DNA of 64,000 nucleotides from JBHHUI01 sp965248775 (lineage in GTDB: Bacteria; Chloroflexota; Anaerolineae; Anaerolineales; JBHHUI01): positions 1,860,001 to 1,924,000 of the forward strand of contig OZ252150.1 of assembly GCA_965248775.1 (NCBI GenBank). Reading direction: 5' to 3'. Shown here piece after piece: positions 9,637-18,861 of this stretch (positions are counted from its first letter, which is position 1; each line of letters starts with the position of its first letter). The translations under genes and the position numbers were made by a program. Under the pieces are notes generated by a model. It was given only the letters and a program-made list of their open reading frames with translations, searched no databases and was not told the origin of the DNA.

Positions 9637-9923
9637 TCAATTGCCATCTGATTGGTGCTGCGTAGAATAGGTTATGTCATGCCTTTTGCCAACTTCAAAG
9701 TCCTCTCCCGAACAAGTGCAAAATGACGTTTAGATGTATTTGACATGAACAGAGATCCCCTTCTTAACCGCCGCTATCGCCTTCAAGAACAACTAGGTGC
9801 TGGTGGTATGGCAGTTGTCTTTAAGGCCGCATTGCATCATCGAAAACCTTACTTTGACAAGATCGTTGACTCACGCTAATCCTTACCGAATGTTCCCGTT
9901 GTTCGGACGTTCGGAGGAGATCG

Positions 9924-11556
9924 ATGAGGCATCCCATGAGTCTGCAATCACGCCGTGAACTTCTGGCCAGCACCGCGCCGCGTTACCAGCAGGCGTCCAA
10001 GAAAGAGAAGCAAACCATCCTCAACGAATTAACCGCTGCCACCGGCTATCACCGCAAATACGCCCTCACGTTGCTCAAGTATCATGACGCCCAGGCAGCG
10101 CAACCTGCGAGACGGCCGCGGAAACCGTCGCCCCGAATCTACACGCCCGAGGTGCAGGCGGCGTTGGTGGAGGTCTGGGAAGCTGCCAACCGTATCTGCT
10201 CCAAACGGCTAGTGCCGTTTCTGCCGGAGTTCGTGGCCGCCCTGGAGCGGCACGGTCACCTCTCGCTCTCGGACGATGTGCGTGAACGCCTGCTTGCGAT
10301 CAGCACGGCGACGGTTGACCGCCTCCTGGCAGACGTGCGGCGCGGTCAACTGCCCTACGGCCGCAGCACCACCAGGCCGGGTAGCCTGCTCAAGCATCAT
10401 GTGCCCGTGCGCACATTTGCAGAGTGGAACGAAGATGGGCCGGGCTTTATCGAAGCCGACCTGGTCGCCCACTGTGGCGATCGCATCGATGGGCAGTTTG
10501 TGCACACGCTGGTGATGACGGATGTTTCTACCGGGTGGACGGAGTTCGCCGCGCTGCTGTACCGCAGCCAGGACACCGTGCTCCGCGCAATCCGGCGCAT
10601 CCGTACACAGCTGCCCTTCGACCTGTTGGGGTTGGACACCGACAACGGCGGCGAGTTCTTGAATTATCTGCTCTTTCACTACTGCCAGGACGAAGGCATC
10701 ACCTTCACTCGTTCACGCCCTTACCGGGAGAACGACCAGTGCCATGTCGAACAGAAGAACGGCTCCATTGTGCGCAAGTTCGTCGGCTACGACCGTTTCG
10801 TTGGCATAGAAGCCTGCCGCGTTTTGGGTGCTTTGTACACGCAACTCCGGCTTTACGTGAACTTTTTCCAGCCTTCTGTCAAGCTGGTGGAGAAAAAACG
10901 CGTCGGCAACCGCATCATGCGCAAATACGATTTGGCGCGGACGCCCTATCAGCGTGTCACGGCCACTGAGAGTATCTCGGATGAAACCAGGCGCGCACTT
11001 GGAGAACAGTACCGCCAGTTGGACCCTTTGAACCTGCTACAGCAGATCGAATCTTTACAGGACCTATTCTGGCAGCACGCCTACGTCAACCCGCTCGCGC
11101 TGTCCGCTACCGCGTCACCCAACAGCTCCACCGCCCAACGACAACGGTACCGCCCGACGCCTCGAGCGTGCTGCGCGCATGTACCGGCGCACGAAACGCA
11201 AAGGGCGCTATGGCCAGGTGAAGCGCTGGTGGCGTACCCGAAAAGATCCATTCGAAGACGTCTGGGACGAAGTTGAGCAGCAATTGGAGCAAACGCCTTA
11301 CCTCACTGCCAAGATGCTCTTCCAGTGGTTGCAACAAGGCCAGCCCGGCAAATTCAGTGACGGTCAGTTACGCACGCTCCAGCGCCGAGTACATGACTGG
11401 CGCCTCAAGCAAGCGGAACATGAACTCGAGGCGAACGAGGAGTTCGCGGATCATGTCGCCGCAGCAGCACCCAGTCCTGAACGTACTGGGTCAGGACGAA
11501 GGCACTGGGTCGTGACGAAGGCACTGGGTCGTGACGAAGGCACTGGGTCGGGATGA
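9924..11556 (+). pseudogene. Integrase-core (rve) DDE transposase, single-nucleotide frameshift
   Basis: The N-terminus contains a helix-turn-helix-like region (LNELTAATGYHRKYALTLLK), followed by an integrase core with FIEADLVAHCG (first D), GLDTDNGGEFLN (second D) and HVEQKNGSIVRKFVGYDR (E). In frame it runs to about 11135. The conserved C-terminal tail (ARRLERAARMYRRTKRK, RWWRTRKDPFEDVW, DGQLRTLQRRVHDWRL) is one base out of phase. One extra C in the run at 11133-11136 explains the shift, giving about 544 codons overall. The last 20 or so codons are made of the 19-nt repeat. GGAG precedes ATG 9924; an internal ATG follows at 9936. Programmed frameshifting is possible but there is no clear slippery heptamer. 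Confidence 0.78.
11495..11551 (+). repeat. Three tandem 19-nt repeats at the 3' end of a transposase
   Basis: Units at 11495-11513, 11514-11532 and 11533-11551 read GACGAAGGCACTGGGTCGT (the last ends GG). Partial units flank them (11484-11494 and 11552-11559). The same unit, inverted and with two or three changes, occurs in the 59162-59269 insertion. There is no spacer between units, so this is not CRISPR. Confidence 0.9.
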
Positions 11557-11880
11557 ATGTGTCGACTACCAGCCTGCTTTTATCTCGGCTCACCAACGGG
11601 AAACAGAACGCCTGCTTCTCGCTGGAGCCCCCTGCGCTCCGCAGCGTGCCACTGCGGCTGCGCTTCGTCAACACCCCTTGACGCTCTTTGCACACGCATC
11701 TCAACAAGGGGTGTTGACAGTGCTCGCCTGCGTGGCTTCGGCTGCGCGTCAGGCAGCTCCAGCGGAAGCAGAGGAAACTAAGTGAGGCTTGACCAATTGA
11801 TCGAAAAGTCACACCTCGAATCGGGTTGAAAATGATGGAAAAACTGGACTGGCAACGGCTTCTCAGGGTAAGATTCTTAC
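11557..11880. other. Non-coding right part of the 9828-11893 element, with a 14-bp inverted repeat
   Basis: No convincing gene. The main feature is a perfect inverted repeat, GTCAACACCCCTTG at 11667-11680 and its complement at 11705-11718, separated by 24 nt. On the strand opposite the kinase the segment contains only low-complexity arginine/serine-rich frames, which I treat as noise. Confidence 0.6.
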
Positions 11881-13150
11881 ATGATGCAATACGAGGCCCA
11901 GGACCTGTCGCTTGGGCGCTCCGTTGCAATCAAGGTATTGCGCGAGACCCTCACCGACGATGAATTCCTAGCTCGCTTCCAACGTGAGGCTCGCTCAATA
12001 GCAAATCTGGCGCACACCAATATTGTCACCGTGCACGATTTTGGTGTCGACAAAACCCGATATTACATGGTGATGGAGTATGTGGACGGACAGGACCTGA
12101 AGTCGCTTATCCGTGAAGGGGGACCTTTCACCGTCGAACGCGCATTGGATTATGGGGTCCAGATTTGCGCCGGAGTCGGTTACGCACACCGAGCAGGTCT
12201 GATCCACTGTGATCTAAAGCCACAGAATGTGCTGGTGATGAGCGATGGCCGGGTCAAGGTTACAGATTTTGGCATCGCACGGGCACTTTCAACAATTCAT
12301 CCAGACGAACACAATGCTGTGGTCTGGGGTAGCCCGCAATATTTTTCGCCTGAACAGGCTGCTGGTGAAGGCCCTACCCCATCTTCGGATGTATATTCCA
12401 TCGGAGTCATGCTCTTCGAAATGTTGACCGGCGAGTTGCCCTTCCGGGCTGCCACACCCCAAGACCTGGCAATGATGCACCTGCGAGATGAGCCACCACC
12501 GCTCGTGAGTATTAATCCAGCCGTGCCGGAGACCATCGACCGTATCACGCGTAAAATCCTAGCAAAGGAACCGTCTGCCCGCTATCGAACTGCCGATCAA
12601 CTGGGGCATATCTTGCGCTCCTACCGCGATCTGGGAGAGCAAGCCACTGGCGCGGCAATGTCGCTAGACGATCCAGTCGATTCACATGAAACAATTGTGG
12701 CTCAGGCACACGCTACAAAGGTTGGAGAACCCAAGGCCGATACCCCGACGCACGTGAGCTATGCACCTATCGATTACGAGCAGGGAGTGGATTGGCTCGC
12801 ATATCTCCTCGGCGGGGTTGCGCTTCTAGCTGTGCTGGGGCTGATCCCGCTCTGGCTTTTCGTTTATTTGCGCTACAATCCACCTACTCCTGCTCCCACT
12901 CCACAGCTCGATCCTCTTGGGAGTCTGGAAAACACAATTTTTCTTCTCTCATACAGTGTAAACGGTCTCCTTGGTATAATCATCCCGCGGTGGCGCGTAA
13001 AACATTAAATGTGCCACTACTTGTTATATTTGGGCCAAGTGGCACGAATATAGAATGGCGATAATATTACCCAAATGAAAGGTATTGTTCGACTGCAAGC
13101 ATCTGCCAGACTCTTTGTAATCAGATGCAGGTCGTACTGGAGGGAATGAA

Positions 13151-15112
13151 GTGAGTTCTCCGAGAATTAGAAACATATTTGTATACGTATTGATCCTCTT
13201 TGCGTTGGCAGCGATTTTGTATTCTGTGCGTTCCAACGCTTCCGCCCGCGAAGTTTTGACACTCAGCGAATTGGCACAATCAATTGAGCGCGGACAGGTA
13301 GAGCGAATAACCGTGTCCGGGGATGACATGACGGTCTACTTCAACCCTGGTGCTCCGTTGGAGGTCGCCATAAGTCGCAAGGAACCTGAGTCTACAGTTC
13401 CTGAGCAATTGGCGGCACTGGGCGTGAGCCCCGAAGCGCGGGCATCCGTTGATTTTGAGGTTGAGCGTCCCAGTGATTGGGGCAACATCATTGCATTGCT
13501 GAGCTATACATTGCCGGCCATTTTCGTAGTCGGCATCATCTACTTTATGCTCAGGCAAGCGCAGGGCAGCAATAATCAGGCACTCTCATTCGGTAAAAGC
13601 CGGGCGCGTATGTTTACCGGCGATCAGCCAACGGTCACATTTGAAGATGTTGCCGGCGTTGAAGAAGCAATAGAGGAATTGGCCGAAATCGTTGAATTCC
13701 TCAAAGAGCCTGACAAGTTCATTGCATTGGGCGCACGCATTCCCAAGGGCGTTTTGCTTGTAGGCCCTCCGGGTACGGGTAAAACTTTGCTCGCCAAAGC
13801 CGTTTCAGGCGAGGCCGGCGTTCCCTTCTTCAGTATCTCAGGTTCTGAGTTTGTGGAAATGTTCGTGGGCGTCGGCGCGAGTCGTGTACGCGATCTGTTC
13901 GAGCAGGCTAAGCGCCACAGCCCGTGCATAATCTTCGTCGACGAAATTGATGCAGTCGGGCGTCATCGTGGTGCTGGTCTCGGCGGCAGCCACGACGAAC
14001 GCGAACAGACGCTCAATCAGATTCTGGTGGAGATGGACGGTTTCGACACCGATACCAATATTATTATCGTCGCGGCCACCAACCGGCCTGATATCCTCGA
14101 CCCGGCCTTGCTGCGTCCAGGCCGCTTCGATCGACGCGTTGTACTCGACCGCCCAGATGTGCGTGGACGCGAAGCCATTATGAAAGTGCACGTACGCGGC
14201 AAACCGCTCGAACCTGAAGTAGACCTGAGTATCCTTGCAAAAGCCACTCCGGGATTTGTGGGTGCCGACATCGAGAATATGGTTAACGAAGGCGCGATCC
14301 TCGCAGCTCGCAAGAATAAGAAATCTATTGGGATGAACGATCTTGAGGCAGCAATTGAACGTGTTGTACTGGGCCCAGAGCGCAAGAGTCGCGTCATATC
14401 AAAGCGCGAGAAACGTATCGTAGCCTTCCACGAGGCCGGTCACGCAGTAGTAGCACGTGCCCTGCCAGACGGCAACGCGGTGCGGAAAGTCACAATTATT
14501 CCACGTGGGATGGCCGGAGGCGTGACGTGGTTTCTCCCGAACGAAGACGAGATGCTGACATCTCGCGCTTCTCTCAAAGCCGGTCTGGCCGCCGCCATGG
14601 GTGGCCGCGCCGCCGAAGAACTGTTGCTGGAAGAGAAAGAGGTCACCACAGGCGCTTCGAATGATTTGCAGCAGGTTACTGACACCGCCCGCCGGATGGT
14701 GATGCGCTGGGGCATGAGCGATAAGCTCGGCCCGATCGCATTTGGACGCAAGGAAGAATTGGTATTCCTTGGTAAAGAGTTCGGCGAACAGCGCGACTAC
14801 TCTGAGGCAGTCGCAGAAGAGATTGATTCAGAAGTCCGCCAACTCGTGAGCGACGCCTTTGACCTCGCTCGAACCACGCTCAAAGAACATCGTGAACAAC
14901 TGGAACGGGTGGCGCAATATCTGATGGACGTCGAAACGCTCAACATGGAACAGTTCGAGGCTGTTTGGAATAACCAGCCCCTCCCGGTCGAACCGGAACC
15001 AGAGCCTGAACCGGAACCAATTGTCGAAGAACCTGAGGCTAGCGAAGAGGAAGACGACTCACCTGAGGAGTCCACAGGGCCGACTCCGGCTCCGGTACCC
15101 AGCGGCGCTTAA
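13151..15112 (+). CDS. ftsH: ATP-dependent zinc metalloprotease FtsH
   Basis: 653 residues from GTG 13151, with GGAGGG seven bases upstream. Two membrane helices (about 7-25 and 110-133) flank the periplasmic domain. The AAA module follows: Walker A GPPGTGKT at about residue 205, Walker B IIFVDEIDAVGRHRG, and the second region of homology with ATNRPDILDPALLRPGRFDRR. The zinc site HEAGH starts near residue 427 and the third ligand region is in TTGASNDLQQVTDTAR. The acidic, proline-rich tail (repeats of PEPEPEPE type) is longer than in enterobacteria. It degrades membrane and regulatory proteins as a hexamer. Its transcript probably ends at the hairpin at 15162-15190. Confidence 0.97.
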   Translation: MSSPRIRNIFVYVLILFALAAILYSVRSNASAREVLTLSELAQSIERGQVERITVSGDDMTVYFNPGAPLEVAISRKEPESTVPEQLAALGVSPEARASVDFEVERPSDWGNIIALLSYTLPAIFVVGIIYFMLRQAQGSNNQALSFGKSRARMFTGDQPTVTFEDVAGVEEAIEELAEIVEFLKEPDKFIALGARIPKGVLLVGPPGTGKTLLAKAVSGEAGVPFFSISGSEFVEMFVGVGASRVRDLFEQAKRHSPCIIFVDEIDAVGRHRGAGLGGSHDEREQTLNQILVEMDGFDTDTNIIIVAATNRPDILDPALLRPGRFDRRVVLDRPDVRGREAIMKVHVRGKPLEPEVDLSILAKATPGFVGADIENMVNEGAILAARKNKKSIGMNDLEAAIERVVLGPERKSRVISKREKRIVAFHEAGHAVVARALPDGNAVRKVTIIPRGMAGGVTWFLPNEDEMLTSRASLKAGLAAAMGGRAAEELLLEEKEVTTGASNDLQQVTDTARRMVMRWGMSDKLGPIAFGRKEELVFLGKEFGEQRDYSEAVAEEIDSEVRQLVSDAFDLARTTLKEHREQLERVAQYLMDVETLNMEQFEAVWNNQPLPVEPEPEPEPEPIVEEPEASEEEDDSPEESTGPTPAPVPSGA

Positions 15113-15161
15113 AATCAATGGAGAGTGCCAGTAAGTCCTGGCAACCCCTCTTTCAAATATG

Positions 15162-15190
15162 AACAGGCCGAGCATTGGCTCGGCCTGTTT
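15162..15190 (+). terminator. Rho-independent terminator after ftsH
   Basis: AACAGGCCGAGC pairs with GCTCGGCCTGTT around a 4-nt loop (ATTG), and is followed by a short T-rich stretch (TTTCTTGTT). It lies 50 bp after the ftsH stop. The symmetry also allows weak termination in the other direction. Confidence 0.88.
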
Positions 15191-15280
15191 CTTGTTGTGC
15201 AACCGAACACCCACAACCTCGTATCATTACTAACACCGACAGTAATTATTTTCTGTTGCCATCGGAACAAAGGCATCGAT

Positions 15281-15309
15281 TTCAACAGCATGTAAAGTGC
15301 AGCTATAAT
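15281..15309 (+). promoter_or_regulatory. Candidate sigma-70-type promoter of the GT-C-like gene
   Basis: TTCAAC (15281-15286) and TATAAT (15304-15309) are separated by exactly 17 bp, about 40 bp before the GTG start at 15347. The -10 box is a consensus match; the -35 box is weak. Confidence 0.5.
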
Positions 15310-15346
15310 ATCCTTCGTATTTTTCCACATTATCAATTTACCCTTT

Positions 15347-17068
15347 GTGATAATCAGCAACTCTTTAGTACTCCAAGCCCGTAAAATCTCTCCGCGCACT
15401 CTGCATCTACTTTCCAGCTTGTTTTTGCTATGTGCGGCGATTGTCCCTGCAGGTTCCTTTTTAGCTTCAGCTCCCAAAGAAGTACCAATGGGAGATGCCT
15501 ATATCCACTTCGTATACGCACGAAATCTGAGTCAGACTGGCGAATTAGCTTTCAATCCAGGGACGGATGAGGGCATAGGTACTACGAGCATCCTTTGGGT
15601 ACTACTGCTCGCGGGCTTAAATTTCGCCACCATACCGCTAGTGACTGCAGCAAAATTGCTTGGTTTGGGATTACTCGTCTTGGAGGGGCAACTTGTATTT
15701 CGATTGGCCCAGGCCATAGTGTCGAACGTGACTGCGCGCCAACGAATTTTGATCGGTCTGGCTGCAGGGCTGCTGGCCGTTATACCCGGGAACACGGTTT
15801 GGCTTGCACTCAGCGGCATGGAGACGATGCTCTTTCTAACGCTCGGGCTGCTCGCGCTGTATTTCTATCACCACGAACGATTGATCTGGACAGGAATTAT
15901 CCTCGGATTGCTGGCCCTCACGCGCACCGAGGGGTTGGTACTTGCAATTGTATTGAGTGGATTAGAATTGTGGCGACGGCGCACGATCTTGCCGTGGGCA
16001 TTGAAATTGATCGTACCGATAGTGCTGTTACTGGGTCCGTGGTTGGCTTTTCTCAGTGCCCATGAAGGTGCACCGTTACCATCTAGCTTTCAAGGAAAAC
16101 AGGCGGCAATGCTCGGGGGCGCAGTTTTCTTCGAGGCAGAGCACCCTGAATTCATCTGGTTGAATAATGCCCCAATGCTTCTACATATGCTGAGTTGGGC
16201 AGGCTACATCGTCATGTTCATGACGGGTGGCGCAGATTTCCCAGGCCCGACCGCAACCTTTGGAGGGCCGATAGACCCAGAACAATTTGTTGTGCCATTT
16301 CTTGGGATCGTTGTCAGCCTAAGTGTCTTCCTATCGCTCACCTGGGTTGCAGGTCGCTCGATTGTATATAACCGGCAGCGATTTCATTTGAGCTCGCCTG
16401 GTTGGCGGCTGGTCGTAGCGCTGCTTGCCTGGAATGTGGGCCATAATCTTCTTTATGCCGTGGTCCTGCCGATTCCAGGTGCCGCCGGACGATACGGACC
16501 AATAAACCAATTATTCGTCTGGGAGATTGCTCTCGCAGGGATTTTGTTCATTCGTTCAACTCCCAGACGTATCTTGGGCATTGTAGGCATTACTACCTTA
16601 CTCAGCACAAGCCTGGTCTACTGGCACAATGTCTATTTCGAAAATATTGCATTTATGGACCGCGTCCGTCTACCGGCTGCGCGCTTTGTAGAACAGAACC
16701 TACCACCAGATGCGGTAATCGGTGCAGTAGATTTAGGTCCTCTTAAATTTTATGGCGCTCGGGAAACGATCGATCTGTTTGGGTTTGTAAATAACAGTGT
16801 TGTGAAATTTCGTGCGTCAGGCGGTAGTACCGTTGATTACATGCTGGAGCAGGACATCGAATATATGCAGGTTTTTTCTGCTGCCCCGGATAATGAAGCC
16901 GAACTGTTCAACTTCGCCCGATATACAGGAATCTACGATGACGAGCGGGTAAAAGTCACGACTCTCACTACATACTCTGTTCCTGCCAGTGAATGGCTAC
17001 ACGGCAGTATGCCTGTGAATAACTACCTCCCCGCAATAGAGATCATTCACGTCGAAAACACGAAATAA
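15347..17068 (+). CDS. Polytopic GT-C-like glycosyltransferase, probable
   Basis: 573 residues from GTG 15347, with about ten hydrophobic segments (for example LLSSLFLLCAAIVPAGSFLA, LLVLEGQLVFRLAQAIV, LIVPIVLLLGPWLAFL). After the first helix comes GDAYIHFVYARNLSQTGELA, then FNPGTDEGIGTTSILW. This pattern of acidic residue, YARNL, FNPG and G-TS-LW is typical of lipid-linked-sugar-dependent membrane glycosyltransferases of the mannosyl/arabinosyl type, where the acidic residue in the first loop is catalytic. A soluble C-terminal domain of about 130 residues ends the protein. Donor and acceptor are unknown. It is transcribed alone. Confidence 0.7.
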   Translation: MIISNSLVLQARKISPRTLHLLSSLFLLCAAIVPAGSFLASAPKEVPMGDAYIHFVYARNLSQTGELAFNPGTDEGIGTTSILWVLLLAGLNFATIPLVTAAKLLGLGLLVLEGQLVFRLAQAIVSNVTARQRILIGLAAGLLAVIPGNTVWLALSGMETMLFLTLGLLALYFYHHERLIWTGIILGLLALTRTEGLVLAIVLSGLELWRRRTILPWALKLIVPIVLLLGPWLAFLSAHEGAPLPSSFQGKQAAMLGGAVFFEAEHPEFIWLNNAPMLLHMLSWAGYIVMFMTGGADFPGPTATFGGPIDPEQFVVPFLGIVVSLSVFLSLTWVAGRSIVYNRQRFHLSSPGWRLVVALLAWNVGHNLLYAVVLPIPGAAGRYGPINQLFVWEIALAGILFIRSTPRRILGIVGITTLLSTSLVYWHNVYFENIAFMDRVRLPAARFVEQNLPPDAVIGAVDLGPLKFYGARETIDLFGFVNNSVVKFRASGGSTVDYMLEQDIEYMQVFSAAPDNEAELFNFARYTGIYDDERVKVTTLTTYSVPASEWLHGSMPVNNYLPAIEIIHVENTK

Positions 17069-17220
17069 ACACGGCAGCAAAACTCATTCGTCAACTCTAT
17101 AATAGGGTACACAGCATCAACAATCGATCTGGGACGTCCGATCCGTTCCATGATAGAAAATTACTATCCCGTCTCGGAAAATATAGAATCAGCCTAAACG
17201 GCCCACTCCCACCATGTTAA

Positions 17221-17361
17221 ATGTTTAAGCAACTGCGCAGCCGTTTGCCCCGCTGGCTTTATATTCTCGTTCTTAGCATTATTCTGGGCCTTCTTGCGAC
17301 CGGCTTATGCCTCATATTGAGCTTCTTGGGATATCTGGTTTTTGGTCCAGCCATCACCTAA
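17221..17361 (+). CDS. 46-residue single-helix membrane protein, hypothetical
   Basis: A short open frame from ATG to TAA encodes a basic N-terminus (MFKQLRSRLPRW), one long hydrophobic helix (YILVLSIILGLLATGLCLIL), and ends LVFGPAIT. It lies between the membrane glycosyltransferase and the broken cupin, on the same strand as both. No ribosome site is obvious and I recognise no family. It could be a real small membrane protein or the remains of a larger gene. Confidence 0.35.
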   Translation: MFKQLRSRLPRWLYILVLSIILGLLATGLCLILSFLGYLVFGPAIT

Positions 17362-17410
17362 CGGATTAGACCTCATCGAACCCATCTTCGAACGAAGGAC
17401 AATTTTTACG

Positions 17411-17765
17411 ATGAAGAATAAAATCAATTTGGCTGAAAAGCTATCCCAGTTAGATGACTTCTGGGCGCCGCGAACTATCGCACAATTGAATGAGTATGAT
17501 GTCATGGTCGTGAAAGTGAAAGATGAGTTCGTCTGGCATAAAACATGACGATACAGACGATTTCTTCTTCGTCTTATCCGGGTGTCTCAACATTCAATTA
17601 CGAGATCGCGAGATCATCCTAAACCCTGGTGAAATGTTCATCGTCCCACGAGGTGTAGAACACCGGCCCTGTGCGCAAGAAGAAACCCACATCCTGCTTA
17701 TCGAACCCAGCGGTACTCCAAACACGGGAATTCCTGAGACGGCGGAACCTCGCCGAGAAATCTAA
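17411..17765 (+). pseudogene. Cupin-fold protein, frameshifted by one A
   Basis: ATG 17411 opens MKNKINLAEKLSQLDDFWAPR. The first cupin motif is split: reading breaks after VKDEFVWHK and resumes one base later as HDDTDDFFFVLSG, so the original was FVWHKHDDTDDFFFVLSG. An A-run of four at 17540-17543 has one base too many. The rest, INPGEMF-like (LNPGEMFIVPRGVEHRP), is the second cupin motif. About 117 residues in all, a single-domain cupin with metal-binding histidines in both motifs. Function unknown; small cupins of this type are often metabolite-binding or isomerase-like. A sequencing error in the homopolymer would also explain the break. Confidence 0.75.
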
Positions 17766-17803
17766 CTTCGCGATGTTGCAAGTTACCTGGAGAGGTATCG
17801 ATT

Positions 17804-18769
17804 GTGAAACCATCCACTGATAAAGATTCGTTGACTGTTGGGCTGGCCCAAATCGCACCTGTATGGCTTAACCGCGAAGACACACTTGCAAAAGTAGCGG
17901 AATATATCAGTGCCGCCAATGATGATGGCTGTGAATTAGTCGCATTCGGGGAGGCTTTGGTGCCGGGTTATCCGTTCTGGATAGAGGGTACCAATGGCGC
18001 GGAGTTTAACTCCGCGCTTCAGAAAGAGATTCACGCCCACTATTTGGCAAATGCTGTTCAAATTGAAGCTGGGCATTTGGATGCCGTGCGGAGCCTGGCT
18101 CGCCAGAAGAGCATTGTTGTTGTCCTTGGTTGTATTGAACGCCCCATTGACCGTGGCGGACACAGTGTGTATGCCAGCCTAGTCTATATCGATAACCGGG
18201 GCGAAATTCAGAGTGTTCACCGTAAGTTAATGCCTACCTACGAGGAACGCTTGACATGGTCAATTGGAGATGGCAATGGGTTGCGCACCCATCGTCTGGG
18301 AGCCTTCACAGTTGGCGGTTTGAACTGCTGGGAAAACTGGATGCCCTTAGCTCGCGCAGCACTTTACGGTCAGGGTGAAGACCTGCATATTGCCATCTGG
18401 CCCGGCAGCCCACGCAATACGAAAGATATAACGCGATATATCGCTATGGAGGCTCGCTCCTATGTGATCTCCGTCTCGGGATTGTTGCGGTCTGAAGAGA
18501 TACCTATTGACACCACCCACCGTGAAGAAATCATAGCCGACGCTCCAGAATTTCTCGCCGACGGTGGCTCGTGCATTGCTGCTCCTGATGGCAGCTGGCT
18601 GGTGGAACCCGTCGTCGGGGAAGAACGATTAATCGTTGCAACAATCGAACATCGATTGGTGCGGGAAGAAAGACATAATTTCGATTCAGTTGGCCATTAC
18701 TCACGACCGGATGTACTGCAATTAACTGTCAATCGTGAACGACAGAGTACCATCCGATTGGTTGATTGA
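17804..18769 (+). CDS. Nitrilase (carbon-nitrogen hydrolase superfamily)
   Basis: 321 residues from GTG 17804, with GGAGAGG at good spacing. The catalytic triad is visible: E50 in AFGEALVPGYPFW, K141 in HRKLMPTYEERLTW, and C175 in GGLNCWENWMPL. The LNCWENW context and the WSIGDG segment are those of true nitrilases rather than amidases or cyanide dihydratases, so the expected reaction is hydrolysis of an organic nitrile to the acid and ammonia. Members form large spiral oligomers. It lies 38 bp after the cupin remnant and ahead of two acetyltransferase genes. Confidence 0.9.
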   Translation: MKPSTDKDSLTVGLAQIAPVWLNREDTLAKVAEYISAANDDGCELVAFGEALVPGYPFWIEGTNGAEFNSALQKEIHAHYLANAVQIEAGHLDAVRSLARQKSIVVVLGCIERPIDRGGHSVYASLVYIDNRGEIQSVHRKLMPTYEERLTWSIGDGNGLRTHRLGAFTVGGLNCWENWMPLARAALYGQGEDLHIAIWPGSPRNTKDITRYIAMEARSYVISVSGLLRSEEIPIDTTHREEIIADAPEFLADGGSCIAAPDGSWLVEPVVGEERLIVATIEHRLVREERHNFDSVGHYSRPDVLQLTVNRERQSTIRLVD

Positions 18770-18861
18770 AATACATTCTCAATCAGAATAACCCGCTGAG
18801 TTAGAAACGCAACGACATTCAACTCTTATAACCCTACGAATATGGGTCGAGTCTCATCATA

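Larger units (their letters stand above)
9828..11893 (+). mobile_element. Insertion sequence with rve-type transposase, 2066 bp, target duplication AGGC
   Basis: The terminal inverted repeats start CGCATTGCATCAT on the left and CGTATTGCATCAT (inverted) on the right, with further matches inward (CTTAC, TGA, AAG). AGGC flanks both ends (9824-9827, 11894-11897), and excision restores the kinase frame. It contains a transposase gene (9924-11556), a 19-nt tandem repeat at that gene's 3' end, and about 320 bp without a gene before the right end. I do not recognise the named family. Confidence 0.9.
9745..13008 (+). pseudogene. Membrane Ser/Thr protein kinase split by an insertion sequence
   Basis: ATG 9745 opens MNRDPLLNRRYRLQEQLGAG, the glycine loop of a Hanks-type kinase. 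The element at 9828-11893 cuts it within GGMAVVFKA. Deleting the element and one AGGC copy gives VVFKAQDLSLGRSVAIKVL in frame, 397 codons in all. The rest of the catalytic domain follows: Lys in VAIKVL, HCDLKPQN as catalytic loop (Cys replaces the usual Arg of HRD), VTDFGIARAL and SPEQAAGE. A juxtamembrane region leads to one membrane helix near LLGGVALLAVLGLIPLWLF and a short proline-rich extracellular tail. A start at 11881 would make a kinase lacking the glycine loop and therefore presumably inactive. Confidence 0.88.

Noticed and set aside
10209..10679. 156-residue minus-strand open frame inside the rve transposase
   Set aside because: Lies opposite the well-supported integrase core; composition is that of an antisense shadow.
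11495..11551. CRISPR-like tandem repeat
   Set aside because: Units are directly adjacent without spacers, too few and too short, and lie in a transposase 3' end with no cas gene nearby.
11405..11929. 174-residue minus-strand open frame
   Set aside because: Arg/Ser-rich composition, overlaps the transposase tail, the repeat and the kinase remnant; no domain or ribosome site.
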